A stretch of DNA of 64,000 bases, taken from positions 1-64,000 of the forward strand of contig JAFECS010000032.1 in NCBI GenBank assembly GCA_018241965.1, written 5' to 3'. How positions within the stretch are numbered: position 1 is the first letter of the stretch; each line of letters starts with the position of its first letter. Shown here piece after piece: positions 25,027-33,305 of this stretch. Source of the stretch: Pseudomonadota bacterium (GTDB lineage Bacteria; Pseudomonadota; Gammaproteobacteria; Berkiellales; Berkiellaceae). The translations under genes and the position numbers were made by a program. The notes below the pieces were generated by a model that saw only the letters and a program-made list of their open reading frames with translations, ran no database searches and had not been told where the DNA came from.

Positions 25027-25054
25027 AATATACTTTTTTATGGCACAAAATCAA
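25027..25054 (-). promoter_or_regulatory. promoter of F-box/LRR copy 2
   Basis: TTGATT (25049-25054), a 16-base spacer and TATATT (25027-25032) on the minus strand, in the position homologous to the perfect promoter of copy 1 but weaker. It suggests copy 2 is expressed less. Confidence 0.6.
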
Positions 25055-25164
25055 GGAATAATGGGATGAGCAGTGCAAAATATAGCATAGAAGGCTTATC
25101 TGCCTGTTTATACCATTCGTCTGCCAAGATATTTTTTATTACAGAAACACTTACTATCAATCCC

Positions 25165-25170
25165 TATAAT
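25165..25170 (+). promoter_or_regulatory. -10 element before the 156-aa repeat gene
   Basis: A perfect TATAAT 30 bases upstream of the ATG at 25200. No good -35 hexamer is seen at the usual spacing. The remaining bases between this and the copy-2 promoter show no gene. Confidence 0.45.
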
Positions 25171-25199
25171 TAGGCTTTGCTCATTTGGAGAGAAAAGTC

Positions 25200-25670
25200 A
25201 TGAAAGCTGGCGTTGAGATTGTTAATAGCAATACAGTTAGGAATCCTGAAATTACAAGAGCGGCACGGTTGGGTTACAACGCCGCATTAAACAAATGCTT
25301 TAGGCCCAATCTTCAATTACTAAAAATCAGAAACAACTACACTTCTGAGCAAGCAATTGCCTATTTAGATGCTTTTGATAAAAAAGCTGCCAGAGATGGA
25401 TATGTTCCTTTATCAGACACGACTTTTGCTGAACCTGAATCTATAAATGTTCAGCAAGCGATATTGCCTTCTTTTGTTTTAAATATATCAGAGCAAGATA
25501 AAAAAGAGCTTCAAGAGCGAAAACTAAAGCACTGCAAACAAGTTGGCGAAAATATGGCTAAAAGAGGGCTGCCTTGTCCAGATAGCGAACTTTTAAAGGA
25601 AAATCACAACTACACAGATGAAGAATCCTCCGCCTATATTGATGGCTATAAGCGGTTTCGTAAAAAATAA
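25200..25670 (+). CDS. small two-repeat protein, 156 aa
   Basis: The ATG at 25200 has GGAGAG seven bases upstream; the in-frame TTG at 25185 precedes the ribosome site and is rejected. The protein contains an internal duplication of ~37 residues: LGYNAAL..CFRPN.QLLKIRNNYTSEQAIAYLDAFDK near residues 25-62, and a second copy near 118-153 with the pattern G.NMAKRGLPCPDSELLKENHNY followed by TDEESSAYIDGYK. Shared features are a Cys-Pro/Arg-Pro turn, L(L)K..NNYT.E....Y.D...K. The end is basic (KRFRKK). I do not recognise the repeat. It stands alone and is convergent with the carboxymuconolactone-decarboxylase-like gene. Confidence 0.65.
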   Translation: MKAGVEIVNSNTVRNPEITRAARLGYNAALNKCFRPNLQLLKIRNNYTSEQAIAYLDAFDKKAARDGYVPLSDTTFAEPESINVQQAILPSFVLNISEQDKKELQERKLKHCKQVGENMAKRGLPCPDSELLKENHNYTDEESSAYIDGYKRFRKK

Positions 25671-25702
25671 CCTGTAGAGTCCGCCTTCGCTGGAACTACA
25701 GG
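25671..25702. terminator. candidate shared hairpin between convergent genes
   Basis: CCTGTAG ... CTACAGG with a partly paired interior, beginning directly after the stop codon of the 156-residue gene and reaching the stop of the convergent gene. No long T run follows, so termination is uncertain. Confidence 0.35.
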
Positions 25703-26208
25703 CTCTCTTCGCCTTGGGTATCTACCCCCGTTGCTTGTAAAAAACGGGGCACCATGCAATAAAAGCTGGCGGTTAATAAGAGTTCTATCATCTGTTCGTC
25801 ATCAAAGTGTTTAGCAACATTTTGATAAATTACATCGGTCATTTGATTATTATAAATGGCTTCTGTGAGCATAAGCGCTGCTTTCTCAACAGTATTAAAC
25901 GCTTCTGAATGCTGCCAATTCGCTAATTCTTCCATTTGCGCTTTTGGCACTCCTGCATTTTGCGCCATTTTTAAATGCTGGGCCATTTCATAGGCGCAAT
26001 CGGCTAATTGTGCCGTTCTTAAGATCATAATTTCTCTTAAAGCGCGCGAAGTTTGGCCATTGCGTAGTTCGTACGCAAAATCTAGCCAGGACTTAAGTAA
26101 CCTTGGGTTGTTAGCGAGAATTTTATAAAGATTAAGCGGTTTGCCACCTAAGGTTTTAATATAGTGGGCAATCTCTTGGGGAATTTCCTGTAAGGGTAAA
26201 CGGCTCAT
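25696..26208 (-). CDS. carboxymuconolactone decarboxylase (AhpD-like) family protein
   Basis: About 170 residues, all helical. The core (residues ~40-125) has LREIMILRTAQLADCAYEMAQH, matching the family pattern LRE...L......Y....H..........G, and a following EL..W.....F...E.A.L..TEA segment. AhpD-type enzymes have a CxxC pair; here only one cysteine (DCAYEMAQH) remains, as in the decarboxylase-like branch, so a thiol-peroxidase role is unlikely. An upstream GTG is in frame, but AAAGGAG lies five bases before the ATG at 26208. The substrate cannot be predicted. It is followed on the opposite strand by the two-repeat gene. Confidence 0.75.
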   Translation of the reverse strand: MSRLPLQEIPQEIAHYIKTLGGKPLNLYKILANNPRLLKSWLDFAYELRNGQTSRALREIMILRTAQLADCAYEMAQHLKMAQNAGVPKAQMEELANWQHSEAFNTVEKAALMLTEAIYNNQMTDVIYQNVAKHFDDEQMIELLLTASFYCMVPRFLQATGVDTQGEESL

Positions 26209-26230
26209 CAACACTCCTTTGCACGTAAAA

Positions 26231-26761
26231 TCAAATAGAAATGTACCAGTCCGGTTTATATTTTATACAAAACATTACTCTTTTAAAGAGGGTATCCACT
26301 TCTAAATTCAGTATAAAATTCACAAAATCATTTTCCATGATATTTTTAATCGAATGAAAAGTGTTTTGCTTCATTAACATATTAAAATTCGATAAAACTT
26401 CTTCATGTTTTTTCAAAGTTGCCGCAAGATTTTCATGGTGTTGATACTTGCATTGTTTGGCATAGAATTTTTCAATATGCCTAACATCCTTTGTTAGTTG
26501 CTTATAATACATTTTCATTATATTCAAAGTTGTAATGATTTTCTTATAATCTTGAAACTCTTTTAAAACCAATGATTTTTCTTTGGTTGATAAATCAAGT
26601 TTCATGCTCTCAAGCACTTTTTCGGCATGGCATATAAATAAAGTAATTTCGTTTTTATTTTCTAAAAACATCGATTGTAATTTTTCAGGAATGGTGTTGA
26701 TCCTGTGAACTCTGTTCACATTGTAAAATAATCTTGATTCTGGGGATATGAGGTAGTTCAT
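26231..26761 (-). CDS. hypothetical helical protein, 176 aa
   Basis: I recognise no family. The protein is almost entirely helical, Lys-rich and rich in Ile, Met and Phe, with several histidines and no signal peptide. Residues ~45-135 could form long antiparallel helices. The end (CIKYKPDWYISI) is aromatic. There is no strong ribosome site before the ATG. It lies 22 bases upstream of the AhpD-like gene on the same strand, so the two may be co-transcribed. The base composition is as AT-rich as that of the other accessory genes. Confidence 0.5.
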   Translation of the reverse strand: MNYLISPESRLFYNVNRVHRINTIPEKLQSMFLENKNEITLFICHAEKVLESMKLDLSTKEKSLVLKEFQDYKKIITTLNIMKMYYKQLTKDVRHIEKFYAKQCKYQHHENLAATLKKHEEVLSNFNMLMKQNTFHSIKNIMENDFVNFILNLEVDTLFKRVMFCIKYKPDWYISI

Positions 26762-26891
26762 AATTTCACCAATAGCTTTTGGATATAGGATAACTATGAT
26801 CTAAAAAAAATGCCATTCCAGCTGTCTTAAAGGTTTTACCCTTTGTCTGAATTAAAGTGTTTTTACACGGATTGAGCGATGGATATGAGAA

Positions 26892-27197
26892 TCACCAATA
26901 ATGCGAGGGGAAATTTTCTTGAACATATATTCTTTGCTTAATAAGTAAAGCTAAAACCCCAATAAGAATAATCACCACTAAATCAAAATAATAATAACAT
27001 ATCAGTGCTAGACCACAGGTGATAATGGAGGAAATCAAATAGCTGACATTAAGTTTATATGCGAGCTTGTTTGCAATATACTTTAAGGTGATAAAATGAC
27101 CATAACCACACAGAATGCAAAACACGATGCCATAAAATATTAATAAAGGCTCGGCTTTGCAAAACTGAATAAATTCCATATTTAAGAAGGCATTCAT
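26892..27197 (-). CDS. small inner-membrane protein, 101 aa
   Basis: Three hydrophobic segments of membrane-spanning length: residues ~15-37 (LLIFYGIVFCILCGYGHF), ~52-70 (YLISSIITCGLALICYYYF) and ~70-87 (LVVIILIGVLALLI). Loops are short; basic residues (KYIANKLAYK) lie between the first and second segments. No family is recognised. It begins nine bases after the stop codon of the DUF2059-like gene and probably shares its transcript. Small three-pass proteins can be immunity proteins for secreted peptides, but the microcin-like gene is 5.6 kb away, so that link is weak. Confidence 0.6.
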   Translation of the reverse strand: MNAFLNMEFIQFCKAEPLLIFYGIVFCILCGYGHFITLKYIANKLAYKLNVSYLISSIITCGLALICYYYFDLVVIILIGVLALLIKQRIYVQENFPSHYW

Positions 27198-27206
27198 GGT
27201 TGATTT

Positions 27207-27677
27207 TTAACTATTGGCTTCTTTTTCTTCTAAAGAAATTTTAACAATTAGCTCTTCCAGTTTCTTTTGATTTTTCTCTATATTGCCTTGCATACCTACC
27301 ATCAACTGTTTAGTAATTTCAGGTGTTTTGCTTAAGATCTTTTGGCCAATAGGAGATTGATTGATTTTAATCATTTCATCAATTTCTGCTTCGGTAAAAG
27401 TATTCGCATAGGTATTAACCGCTTCTTTTTTGAAGGTTTTAATATCAATAATTTCAGCAAAAAGTTCTTTGAACTCTTGTTCATGCTTTGCAAATTGTGG
27501 CTGTTTGGTTAACGCTGCCGTCATGGTATTGATTTGCGATTCAACCAGCGTATCGAAATGGGATATTTCAAGTAACTTTTCCACCTTTTTGATATGCGCA
27601 GGGGTCGGCTTTGCCGCCAAAGCAAGGCTTGCAAACAAAGATAATAAGATTGCGAATAACCATTTGTTTTTTAACAT
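27207..27677 (-). CDS. exported DUF2059-like protein
   Basis: 156 residues starting MLKNKW at 27677, where AAGAGG lies five bases upstream; the longer in-frame start lacks this. The N-terminus is a clear signal peptide with a hydrophobic core and a cleavage site after LALAA. The mature part is helical and carries the pattern NTYANTFTEAEIDEMIKINQSPIGQKILSKTPEI, which fits the DUF2059 family (Y...FT..E...L..F..SP.G.K...K.P). Proteins of this family are periplasmic and of unknown function. The small membrane protein follows nine bases downstream. Confidence 0.75.
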   Translation of the reverse strand: MLKNKWLFAILLSLFASLALAAKPTPAHIKKVEKLLEISHFDTLVESQINTMTAALTKQPQFAKHEQEFKELFAEIIDIKTFKKEAVNTYANTFTEAEIDEMIKINQSPIGQKILSKTPEITKQLMVGMQGNIEKNQKKLEELIVKISLEEKEANS

Positions 27678-27906
27678 GTGAACCTCTTCAATGAACATCC
27701 AATAATGTTAGTCATATAACCATATCAAGACTGTCGTAATATTATCATTGTCCTTAGAATATCTGCAAATATTTTGATCTAGAGATCTGCGTTAATTTTA
27801 CATTGAGACTATTAAATTGACACAAAAAGTGCATGTTTATATTTAAAAAATTATGTTTTAATAGCTTTGGGTTGTTAAAAACAGATGTTTTTTGGGGGGT
27901 ATTTAA

Positions 27907-29697
27907 TTAGTTTTTTGGTTTTTTTGTAACAAGCTTTTGTTCCTGAAGTTCTTGAATTTCTTTAGAAACTGCAGGGTTGTGTATATTTTCTTTTTCTCTA
28001 TCATATTTTCTGAGCATGTCAACACGATGCTGAGGATCCATTTTGGCGCCATGAGAAACACCCGCTTGTGTTGCTTCTCTTTCTTTTTTTGCGTGCTTAA
28101 CTTCTAATCGCTGCGCAAGTGTTGAAAGAGAAAAATGTTCCAGATCTCTTTGAATCTGATCTGGTGAGGTCTTTTTTAAATATTCATCATTAAATCTAGA
28201 AAGTTTTGAAAGTTGAAATTTTAAACGCATATTTTGTGTTTTCTGAGATCCTTTGTCCAAAATAAAATGTTTACTTGCAGAAAGACGCGCTGTTTCTCCT
28301 TTTTTATTCACTGCACTTTCTTGCTCTTCAATGGAACGACTTCCAAGAATAGATGGCGTAACCCCTGCATCTGTTACTTTTGGCGCAATTAAAGCAGAGC
28401 TTTGGGTCGTTCTCATTAATGATGTTGGCAATTTGGTTATATTTACAAAAAGTTCACAACCATCTTTCTCGATAGAAAGAACTTGACGTTTCTCAGCGGT
28501 GTTTTCTGCAAGATAATCAAATAGATCTTTATTCTCTTGACCGTCGCCAAATCGTTTTTCAGCACTATAAAGATGCATCACATCGTCTAGTGCAAAAGCC
28601 GAACATCCTTTTGGTGAATTTTGTCTTTTGGTTAGATCAAAAAACACTTCGCAATCAGCCGGATTGAAAACGCTAGTTAATGTTTTTACATTTTCTTTTA
28701 CAAATGAAGAAATCGCATGAGATTTAGTTCCATCTGCTTGCGTTATGATGTCTTCACCAATTGGATCAGTAAATAATATTTTAACTTGATTATTGGCATC
28801 AATTGAAATTTCACCAGACATCCAATGTGTTCCCGAAATTACAAATTTTTCATGTAACGGCTTTTTCGCATCTTTTAAAATTTGTAAATAATCCCCTAAT
28901 TGTTCATCGGTAATCACGGTAGGATCAAAATCATATCCATCTACTTTACCAGCTGCTTGCTTACGTGTTCTTGTAGCTGCACAGGTTAAGAGGCCACCTT
29001 CATGATTAATCTTGCCAAAATCGCCTGTGAATTGCGTCATCATGTAAGAATAGAATTGGGGATCCGGATTCTTTTGAAGTTCTTGGAACAGCTGTTTTTG
29101 TGCTTCATCTAATTTCAACAGATCCTTTGCTTGTTTAAATAATTCCGGATACTGATTTTCCAATGTTTGAATTAATTGGGCGTTTTTATATTTTATACTA
29201 TTTGAGATTAGATCTTTAACAAACTCTAGTTTTTTTTGTTCATTAATGTCAGAAGATAATATTTCTAAAGCAAGCGGAAGGTATTTTAAATCCGAGACGA
29301 TGGTTTTGTTAAATGCTGATTGATCTGCTGAAGACTTTATAAAATTTATGATTGTTTGAAAGGCAATAATTTCAACATCCACCCCATTTGGTTGATACAC
29401 ACGAGCTAAAATTGAAGAAATAAACTCGTCTTTTTTTTTGATCTTATTGATATCAAATATGGAACTTAATAAATGATGGTGTTCTGGGCTAACAGCTTTC
29501 ATTAAGCCCCTGTAAAAGATCAGAAACTGTATATTGCTAAAGTTCCATAATCCAGCTGTAAAATCATTAAATCGTTTTAAATCAAATTCTGAATTTGCAG
29601 TACCATCAGCCATATTTCTAATCATATCTGAAATTTCAGCAATTTTGACTTTTGCCTCATCGTAGGCTTGATCTGTTGATGTAAACTGGATGGACAT
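27907..29697 (-). CDS. CE-clan (YopJ/Ulp-like) cysteine enzyme candidate, 596 aa
   Basis: A helical N-terminal region (~1-255) is followed by a domain with all four CE-clan catalytic positions in the right order and spacing: His291 (SGTHWMSGEISID), Asp311 (VKILFTDPIG), Gln359 and Cys365 (RQNSPKGCSAFALDDVMHLY). The Gln-Cys spacing of six and the hydrophobic helix after the Cys match both Ulp1/SENP proteases and YopJ-type acetyltransferases. The region after ~430 is polar and charged and ends VTKKPKN. Enzymes of this clan remove ubiquitin-like proteins or acetylate kinases when secreted into hosts; which activity applies here cannot be decided by eye. No signal peptide is visible. It is a single gene with no strong ribosome site. 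A host-directed effector is the most likely role. Confidence 0.75.
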   Translation of the reverse strand: MSIQFTSTDQAYDEAKVKIAEISDMIRNMADGTANSEFDLKRFNDFTAGLWNFSNIQFLIFYRGLMKAVSPEHHHLLSSIFDINKIKKKDEFISSILARVYQPNGVDVEIIAFQTIINFIKSSADQSAFNKTIVSDLKYLPLALEILSSDINEQKKLEFVKDLISNSIKYKNAQLIQTLENQYPELFKQAKDLLKLDEAQKQLFQELQKNPDPQFYSYMMTQFTGDFGKINHEGGLLTCAATRTRKQAAGKVDGYDFDPTVITDEQLGDYLQILKDAKKPLHEKFVISGTHWMSGEISIDANNQVKILFTDPIGEDIITQADGTKSHAISSFVKENVKTLTSVFNPADCEVFFDLTKRQNSPKGCSAFALDDVMHLYSAEKRFGDGQENKDLFDYLAENTAEKRQVLSIEKDGCELFVNITKLPTSLMRTTQSSALIAPKVTDAGVTPSILGSRSIEEQESAVNKKGETARLSASKHFILDKGSQKTQNMRLKFQLSKLSRFNDEYLKKTSPDQIQRDLEHFSLSTLAQRLEVKHAKKEREATQAGVSHGAKMDPQHRVDMLRKYDREKENIHNPAVSKEIQELQEQKLVTKKPKN

Positions 29698-29837
29698 ATG
29701 GATTCACACTTAAAATAATTACCCTTATAAAATTTTGATTGTGTAAATTATAATTAGTTCCATACTTGTATATACTTGGAATAAGCTTGTATGTACTCAA
29801 ACCCTTTGTTAGTGGGGATCGATTAAAAATATTCTTC

Positions 29838-29880
29838 CCATCCTCCGCAGCGGCAGCTGCGGTGAATGGTGAGAACATCC
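29838..29880. repeat. short GC-rich hairpin in AT-rich spacer
   Basis: CCGCAG-CGGCAG-CTGCGG in the gap between the coiled-coil gene and the CE-clan gene. It resembles the hairpins at 16-32 and 23663-23690 only loosely. Confidence 0.3.
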
Positions 29881-29925
29881 CTTTTTCCAATCTGATCTAT
29901 TAAAACGGATGTTTTTTTGGATCGT

Positions 29926-30981
29926 TCATTTTTTCTTAAGTGTGCTGTCTGTTCTTGACCGAACATCAGTATTTGGTGTGGTTGGTTCACTTTGTAAACT
30001 TTCCATTGCTTTTTGCCTTTTAAGTTGTCTTTGTTTTGATGTATCCGCGGTACTTGATTCAGAAGAATGTGAAAGCTGTACAGGTGATACGCGCGCTTGG
30101 AGAGAATTAACCTGTTGAGACTGATCTCTTTTTGGCTGTGCTTTTACAAATCCAGGAGTAGTCTTAACCGCTTTTTTTGCCTCTTCATGTTGACCTATTA
30201 ACTTTTTTTGTAGGCCGGAAGGTGGTGCTTTTACTTCCCATTTTGGTGGTGGTTGTTTGGCTTTAACTTTTTGTTCCGGTAATTGCGTAACTATTTTCTC
30301 AACCTGACTGATTCGCGCCTTAACATCCATATATGGCTGTTCCATTTTAGTAACATCCTCCAATTCCTTTTTCTTCAATTCACGAAGCTGAACTTCCATG
30401 GCATTAGGTTTCAAAATTGCTTGATATTGCGCTAGTTCCTCTTTCAGTACTTGTTGTGCAATGGGATCAATAAAGCTATCACAGAGCCTAGAGGCCTGTT
30501 TAAGTTTATCTTCAATTTGAGATTTAATATCGGGATTAATATCTTTTCGCTCACTTAAAATATCTTGTAGCATCTGCCATTTTGCATTTTGTTGTGCAGG
30601 ATTTTGCTTTATTGTGGCTATCCCGCTAACCAATGAATCAACAAATTTTAACAGGGCCATATCATCTTCACGTATTGCAATAGTTTCAAGTTGCTTGTCA
30701 ATTTTAATGATTTCCCCTTCGTATTTTTCTATATTCTGTTTGTGAGCAGGTGTTCCTTTTTCTATTTTTTTCATTATCTCCTTAAGTGCTTTTTGCTGAG
30801 CAGAGCTTAAATTTTTGGGATTTTTAGCAGCCTGCGCAACCTCAGCCAAGCTATTAAAACCAGTACCTATAATAGCTTGTTGTTGGATTCTCGCTATTTC
30901 AGCCTCAGCTTTTTTTATTTCCGCTTCGAGACGTTGACGTTGCTCCAATAATGCCGCTTTTGTGGTAGGACCTTTTTCCAT
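29926..30981 (-). CDS. coiled-coil protein, 351 aa, basic tail
   Basis: Residues ~8-50 (LEQRQRLEAEIKKAEAEI and onwards) and ~55-115 are strongly heptad-like and should form coiled coils. Residues ~115-225 are helical. From ~240 to the end the protein is Gln/Pro/Ser/Lys-rich and probably unfolded (KAKQPPPKWEVKAPP; HSSESSTADTSK), ending RTDSTLKKK. No family is recognised. GAGG lies five bases before the ATG. It lies about 230 bases upstream of the CE-clan gene, read in the same direction. The coiled-coil plus disordered tail layout is common among secreted proteins of intracellular bacteria, but this alone is weak evidence. Confidence 0.6.
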   Translation of the reverse strand: MEKGPTTKAALLEQRQRLEAEIKKAEAEIARIQQQAIIGTGFNSLAEVAQAAKNPKNLSSAQQKALKEIMKKIEKGTPAHKQNIEKYEGEIIKIDKQLETIAIREDDMALLKFVDSLVSGIATIKQNPAQQNAKWQMLQDILSERKDINPDIKSQIEDKLKQASRLCDSFIDPIAQQVLKEELAQYQAILKPNAMEVQLRELKKKELEDVTKMEQPYMDVKARISQVEKIVTQLPEQKVKAKQPPPKWEVKAPPSGLQKKLIGQHEEAKKAVKTTPGFVKAQPKRDQSQQVNSLQARVSPVQLSHSSESSTADTSKQRQLKRQKAMESLQSEPTTPNTDVRSRTDSTLKKK

Positions 30982-31346
30982 ATAAACCTCATTACAAGTC
31001 GTTTATGATATGACCGTAGTGTGAGGTAAAAAGTTTAATGAGAATGGGTGTATATACTTAACGTGTCCCCAATAAGTTATTGATTCAACGTATAATTGAC
31101 ATTTAGCCAACAATCTTGTAATTTGCAGCCCTCATTTAAGAAGCTTCGTTTAGACATGAAACTTGATTACGCATACATTCAATCCTTTAGCCGTTTCGGG
31201 TTCTTTCATTCTATAAACCCCATCGTTCAGCTATTTGCTGGCTATTCTTAAATTCCAAATTCATTTTACTTTTTAAATAATTATTAAAACACGCATACGT
31301 ATTCGCGCTGCTATGTTTAGCGCAGCACAAAAATAAGGTAATAATA
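30982..31346. other. intergenic region between divergent genes
   Basis: 365 bases with no credible gene. It holds the start region of the coiled-coil gene on the minus strand and, on the plus strand, a promoter at 31096-31124 followed by a long AT-rich leader of ~215 bases before the 457-residue gene. An imperfect CTGC/GCAG hairpin lies near 31308-31326. Confidence 0.5.
31096..31124 (+). promoter_or_regulatory. sigma-70 promoter before the 457-aa gene
   Basis: A perfect TTGACA (31096-31101), a 17-base spacer and TAATTT (31119-31124). The -10 hexamer is a partial match. The distance to the ATG implies a leader of about 215 bases. Confidence 0.5.
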
Positions 31347-32720
31347 ATGTTGCAGCAGGCAATTCAGCCACCAGCTAATGAAGCAGATGAAGTCTTCGAT
31401 AATATTAAAGCCATGACAGAAGGCAATGCACAAGCCGCTCTAAAAGTACAAGCTTTCTCCTTAGAACAATTACGTCTTAAATCTAAAAATGGCAGAACAG
31501 GTTGGTGGTTTTTAGCCTATGCAGCTTATTTTAGACATCCTGATGCTTTCATGGCTGCTAGGTGGAGATGGAAGGACGAGCTTGTTGTTGAGGATTTTCT
31601 GACAACAGCTGAAAGCGGGGAAAAAATGGGACAATCCGTGTTGTACGTGCTCGCCTGTGCTGCTGGGGTGCGCAATGGTGAAAAGGGGCATCCTGAAGCT
31701 TTTAGATCGGTCTGGAGAGAATGGGGTAGGTTCATGCCCCCTCAGTGTTTGCAAATGAAGCCAGATCATGGATCTTGTAAAAATCAGTCGATTATGTATT
31801 TGTTATTTAAGGCAGAGCATGAAACCATCAATAGTTGTCGTCAAATTATCGAAGATATTTTAGCTTATGTACCCAATGTGTGCAGTAATGAAGAAATTCA
31901 CTGTAAGCCAGATAATGACACGCCGAGCATAGCAGAGCATCTTCAGCAAGGTCCTTTTTGGTCTGTTAACATTAAGGGGCTACTAGATGCAAGAAATGTT
32001 TTCTTTTTAGAATTGTCTAGAGCTGAAACATCCACTCACCCAAATTTTAAGCAACTTAAATTTCTAGCCCAAGAGGCCCTCGACAGAGGATATCTCAATG
32101 CCTTTTATGAGCTTGGCAAGTTTTTTGAAAGCAAGGGTGAAGAAGTCGAGGCATGCAAGGCTTTTGCCAAGGTCCCTCGCAAATCACGTGATTATGCGCA
32201 AGCAATGGGAGTTGTACAACAGAAATATTTTAACATGGCGATGTCGCCAAATTCTTCTGAAAGAACCAACTATTTAAAAAAATCTTTAAAATTTGGATTA
32301 AAACTGCCCGATAACTCACGCTTGGATTCCATACAACAAATTGCTTGGGCTTATATCACAGATGGCAAAGAAAAAGGTTTAAAGGGTTTCGATATTGTTC
32401 CCTTACACTATTTGCAGGCAATGCATCGAAAAACTAAAACAAGTTGGTGTTTCAAAGTATTTGATGATATTAAGCAGGCCAGGATGCTGGAAGAGAGATG
32501 TCGCGAACAAGAAAAACGAATACAGCTTTTAGAAGGCGAAATGCAAGCAGTAGGTAGTTTATCGTCTCTCTTATCAAAACTTAGCATGTCTCAGCAAGGA
32601 GCAAATCATGGTGCCCCAATGCTTCATATGTATGAGGCGCAGGAAAGTCCTACTATTGTGACAGAAAAAAGTCCAAGCGGTGCAGCTGTTGTCAGCAAAG
32701 GTAAAAAGGCTTTGTTTTAA
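31347..32720 (+). CDS. hypothetical protein, 457 aa, with TPR/Sel1-like helical repeats
   Basis: No family is recognised with certainty. Residues ~225-350 contain helix pairs with the A...L.RGYLNAFYELGKFFESKGEEVEACKAF pattern, similar to TPR or Sel1-type repeats, which mediate protein-protein contacts. The N-terminal ~220 residues are helical and rich in Trp, Cys and Glu (GRTGWWFLAYAAYF; REWGRFMPPQ). Residues ~385-405 form a short coiled coil (EERCREQEKRIQLLEGEM). The tail is polar, ending SKGKKALF. AAGG lies eight bases before the ATG. It is followed by the microcin-like gene, about 120 bases downstream, read in the same direction but with its own possible promoter. Confidence 0.6.
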   Translation: MLQQAIQPPANEADEVFDNIKAMTEGNAQAALKVQAFSLEQLRLKSKNGRTGWWFLAYAAYFRHPDAFMAARWRWKDELVVEDFLTTAESGEKMGQSVLYVLACAAGVRNGEKGHPEAFRSVWREWGRFMPPQCLQMKPDHGSCKNQSIMYLLFKAEHETINSCRQIIEDILAYVPNVCSNEEIHCKPDNDTPSIAEHLQQGPFWSVNIKGLLDARNVFFLELSRAETSTHPNFKQLKFLAQEALDRGYLNAFYELGKFFESKGEEVEACKAFAKVPRKSRDYAQAMGVVQQKYFNMAMSPNSSERTNYLKKSLKFGLKLPDNSRLDSIQQIAWAYITDGKEKGLKGFDIVPLHYLQAMHRKTKTSWCFKVFDDIKQARMLEERCREQEKRIQLLEGEMQAVGSLSSLLSKLSMSQQGANHGAPMLHMYEAQESPTIVTEKSPSGAAVVSKGKKALF

Positions 32721-32777
32721 GTACATGCGGAGCCATCACAAAGCGTGCGACCTCACTGTTATACAACAAAGTTAGAC

Positions 32778-32804
32778 TTTACTTTTGTCATTAAAATTTA
32801 TAAT
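32778..32804 (+). promoter_or_regulatory. possible promoter of the microcin-like gene
   Basis: A perfect TATAAT at 32799-32804 with a weak TTTACT 15 bases upstream. It lies 38 bases before the ATG at 32843. Confidence 0.35.
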
Positions 32805-32842
32805 ATTTTGCATTCTAAATAATTCCTTTCAGGACTGAATAC

Positions 32843-33127
32843 ATGAAATTATTAACTGCATCTGAAATTCAACATATCTCTGGCGCTGGCAGCGAATTTA
32901 ATAAAGCTGGCTATGAAGCTAATGCAATGTGGTGGTCACTGATTGGCACATGTACAGCTGCCGTAAGCCTTTCATTAATACCCGAACCTTATGGAGCATA
33001 CTTTGCCGTTAAAATGGCAGCTATTAGTGCAGGTGGTGTTGCTGGTTATGTTGCTGGTGCAGTTGGGTATTCAGCAACTCAGGCAATTCAAACAACTCTT
33101 GATACTTATTTAGCACCAGCTGAGTAA
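32843..33127 (+). CDS. microcin/bacteriocin-like peptide with double-glycine-type leader
   Basis: 94 residues. The first 15 match the double-glycine leader consensus cut by C39 peptidases: Leu4, Thr5, Glu8, Ile9, Ile12, Gly14, Ala15 (LTASEIQHISGA), that is L at -12, E at -8, hydrophobic residues at -7 and -4, G at -2 and A at -1. The predicted mature peptide of 79 residues is hydrophobic with repeated small-residue spacing (AISAGGVAGYVAGAVGYSA), typical of membrane-inserting colicin V-type microcins. AGGA lies nine bases before the ATG. No immunity gene is obvious next to it. A C39-peptidase ABC exporter with its HlyD partner lies 5 kb downstream (38197-41588) and is the natural export route. 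Killing activity is inferred; another exported peptide role is possible. Confidence 0.7.
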   Translation: MKLLTASEIQHISGAGSEFNKAGYEANAMWWSLIGTCTAAVSLSLIPEPYGAYFAVKMAAISAGGVAGYVAGAVGYSATQAIQTTLDTYLAPAE

Positions 33128-33132
33128 TGTTG

Positions 33133-33161
33133 TTTCACCCTCTTCTCACATGAGGGTGAAA
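33133..33161 (+). terminator. hairpin after the microcin-like gene
   Basis: A ten-base perfect stem (TTTCACCCTC, nine-base loop, GAGGGTGAAA) starting six bases after the stop codon. No T run follows, so it may be a transcript-end or stability hairpin rather than a classical terminator. Confidence 0.5.
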
Positions 33162-33270
33162 TCCCTCCGGTTTGCGCCTTTTACCATTTAAATGAAATTT
33201 ACCCCCTTTGGCGCGCCAAAACTGCTTATCGGAATTTCAATACCATTTATAATTTAATGTCGTATTTTTT

Positions 33271-33299
33271 ATGACATAGATGAAACCCAATGGTATGCT
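33271..33299 (+). promoter_or_regulatory. sigma-70 promoter of the macrodomain gene
   Basis: ATGACA (33271-33276), a 17-base spacer and TATGCT (33294-33299). Five of six and four of six bases match the consensus. It lies just upstream of the conserved leader element, as in the F-box/LRR genes. Confidence 0.5.
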
Positions 33300-33305
33300 T
33301 GTCAA

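Noticed and set aside
27817-27845. TTGACA-N17-TATTTA on the plus strand
   Set aside because: It fits a promoter in sequence, but no plus-strand gene follows; it would only produce RNA antisense to the CE-clan gene. Chance occurrence in AT-rich DNA is likely.
29657-29890. Small open reading frame upstream of the CE-clan gene on the minus strand
   Set aside because: It overlaps the start of that gene in another frame, has no ribosome site and includes the GC-rich hairpin.
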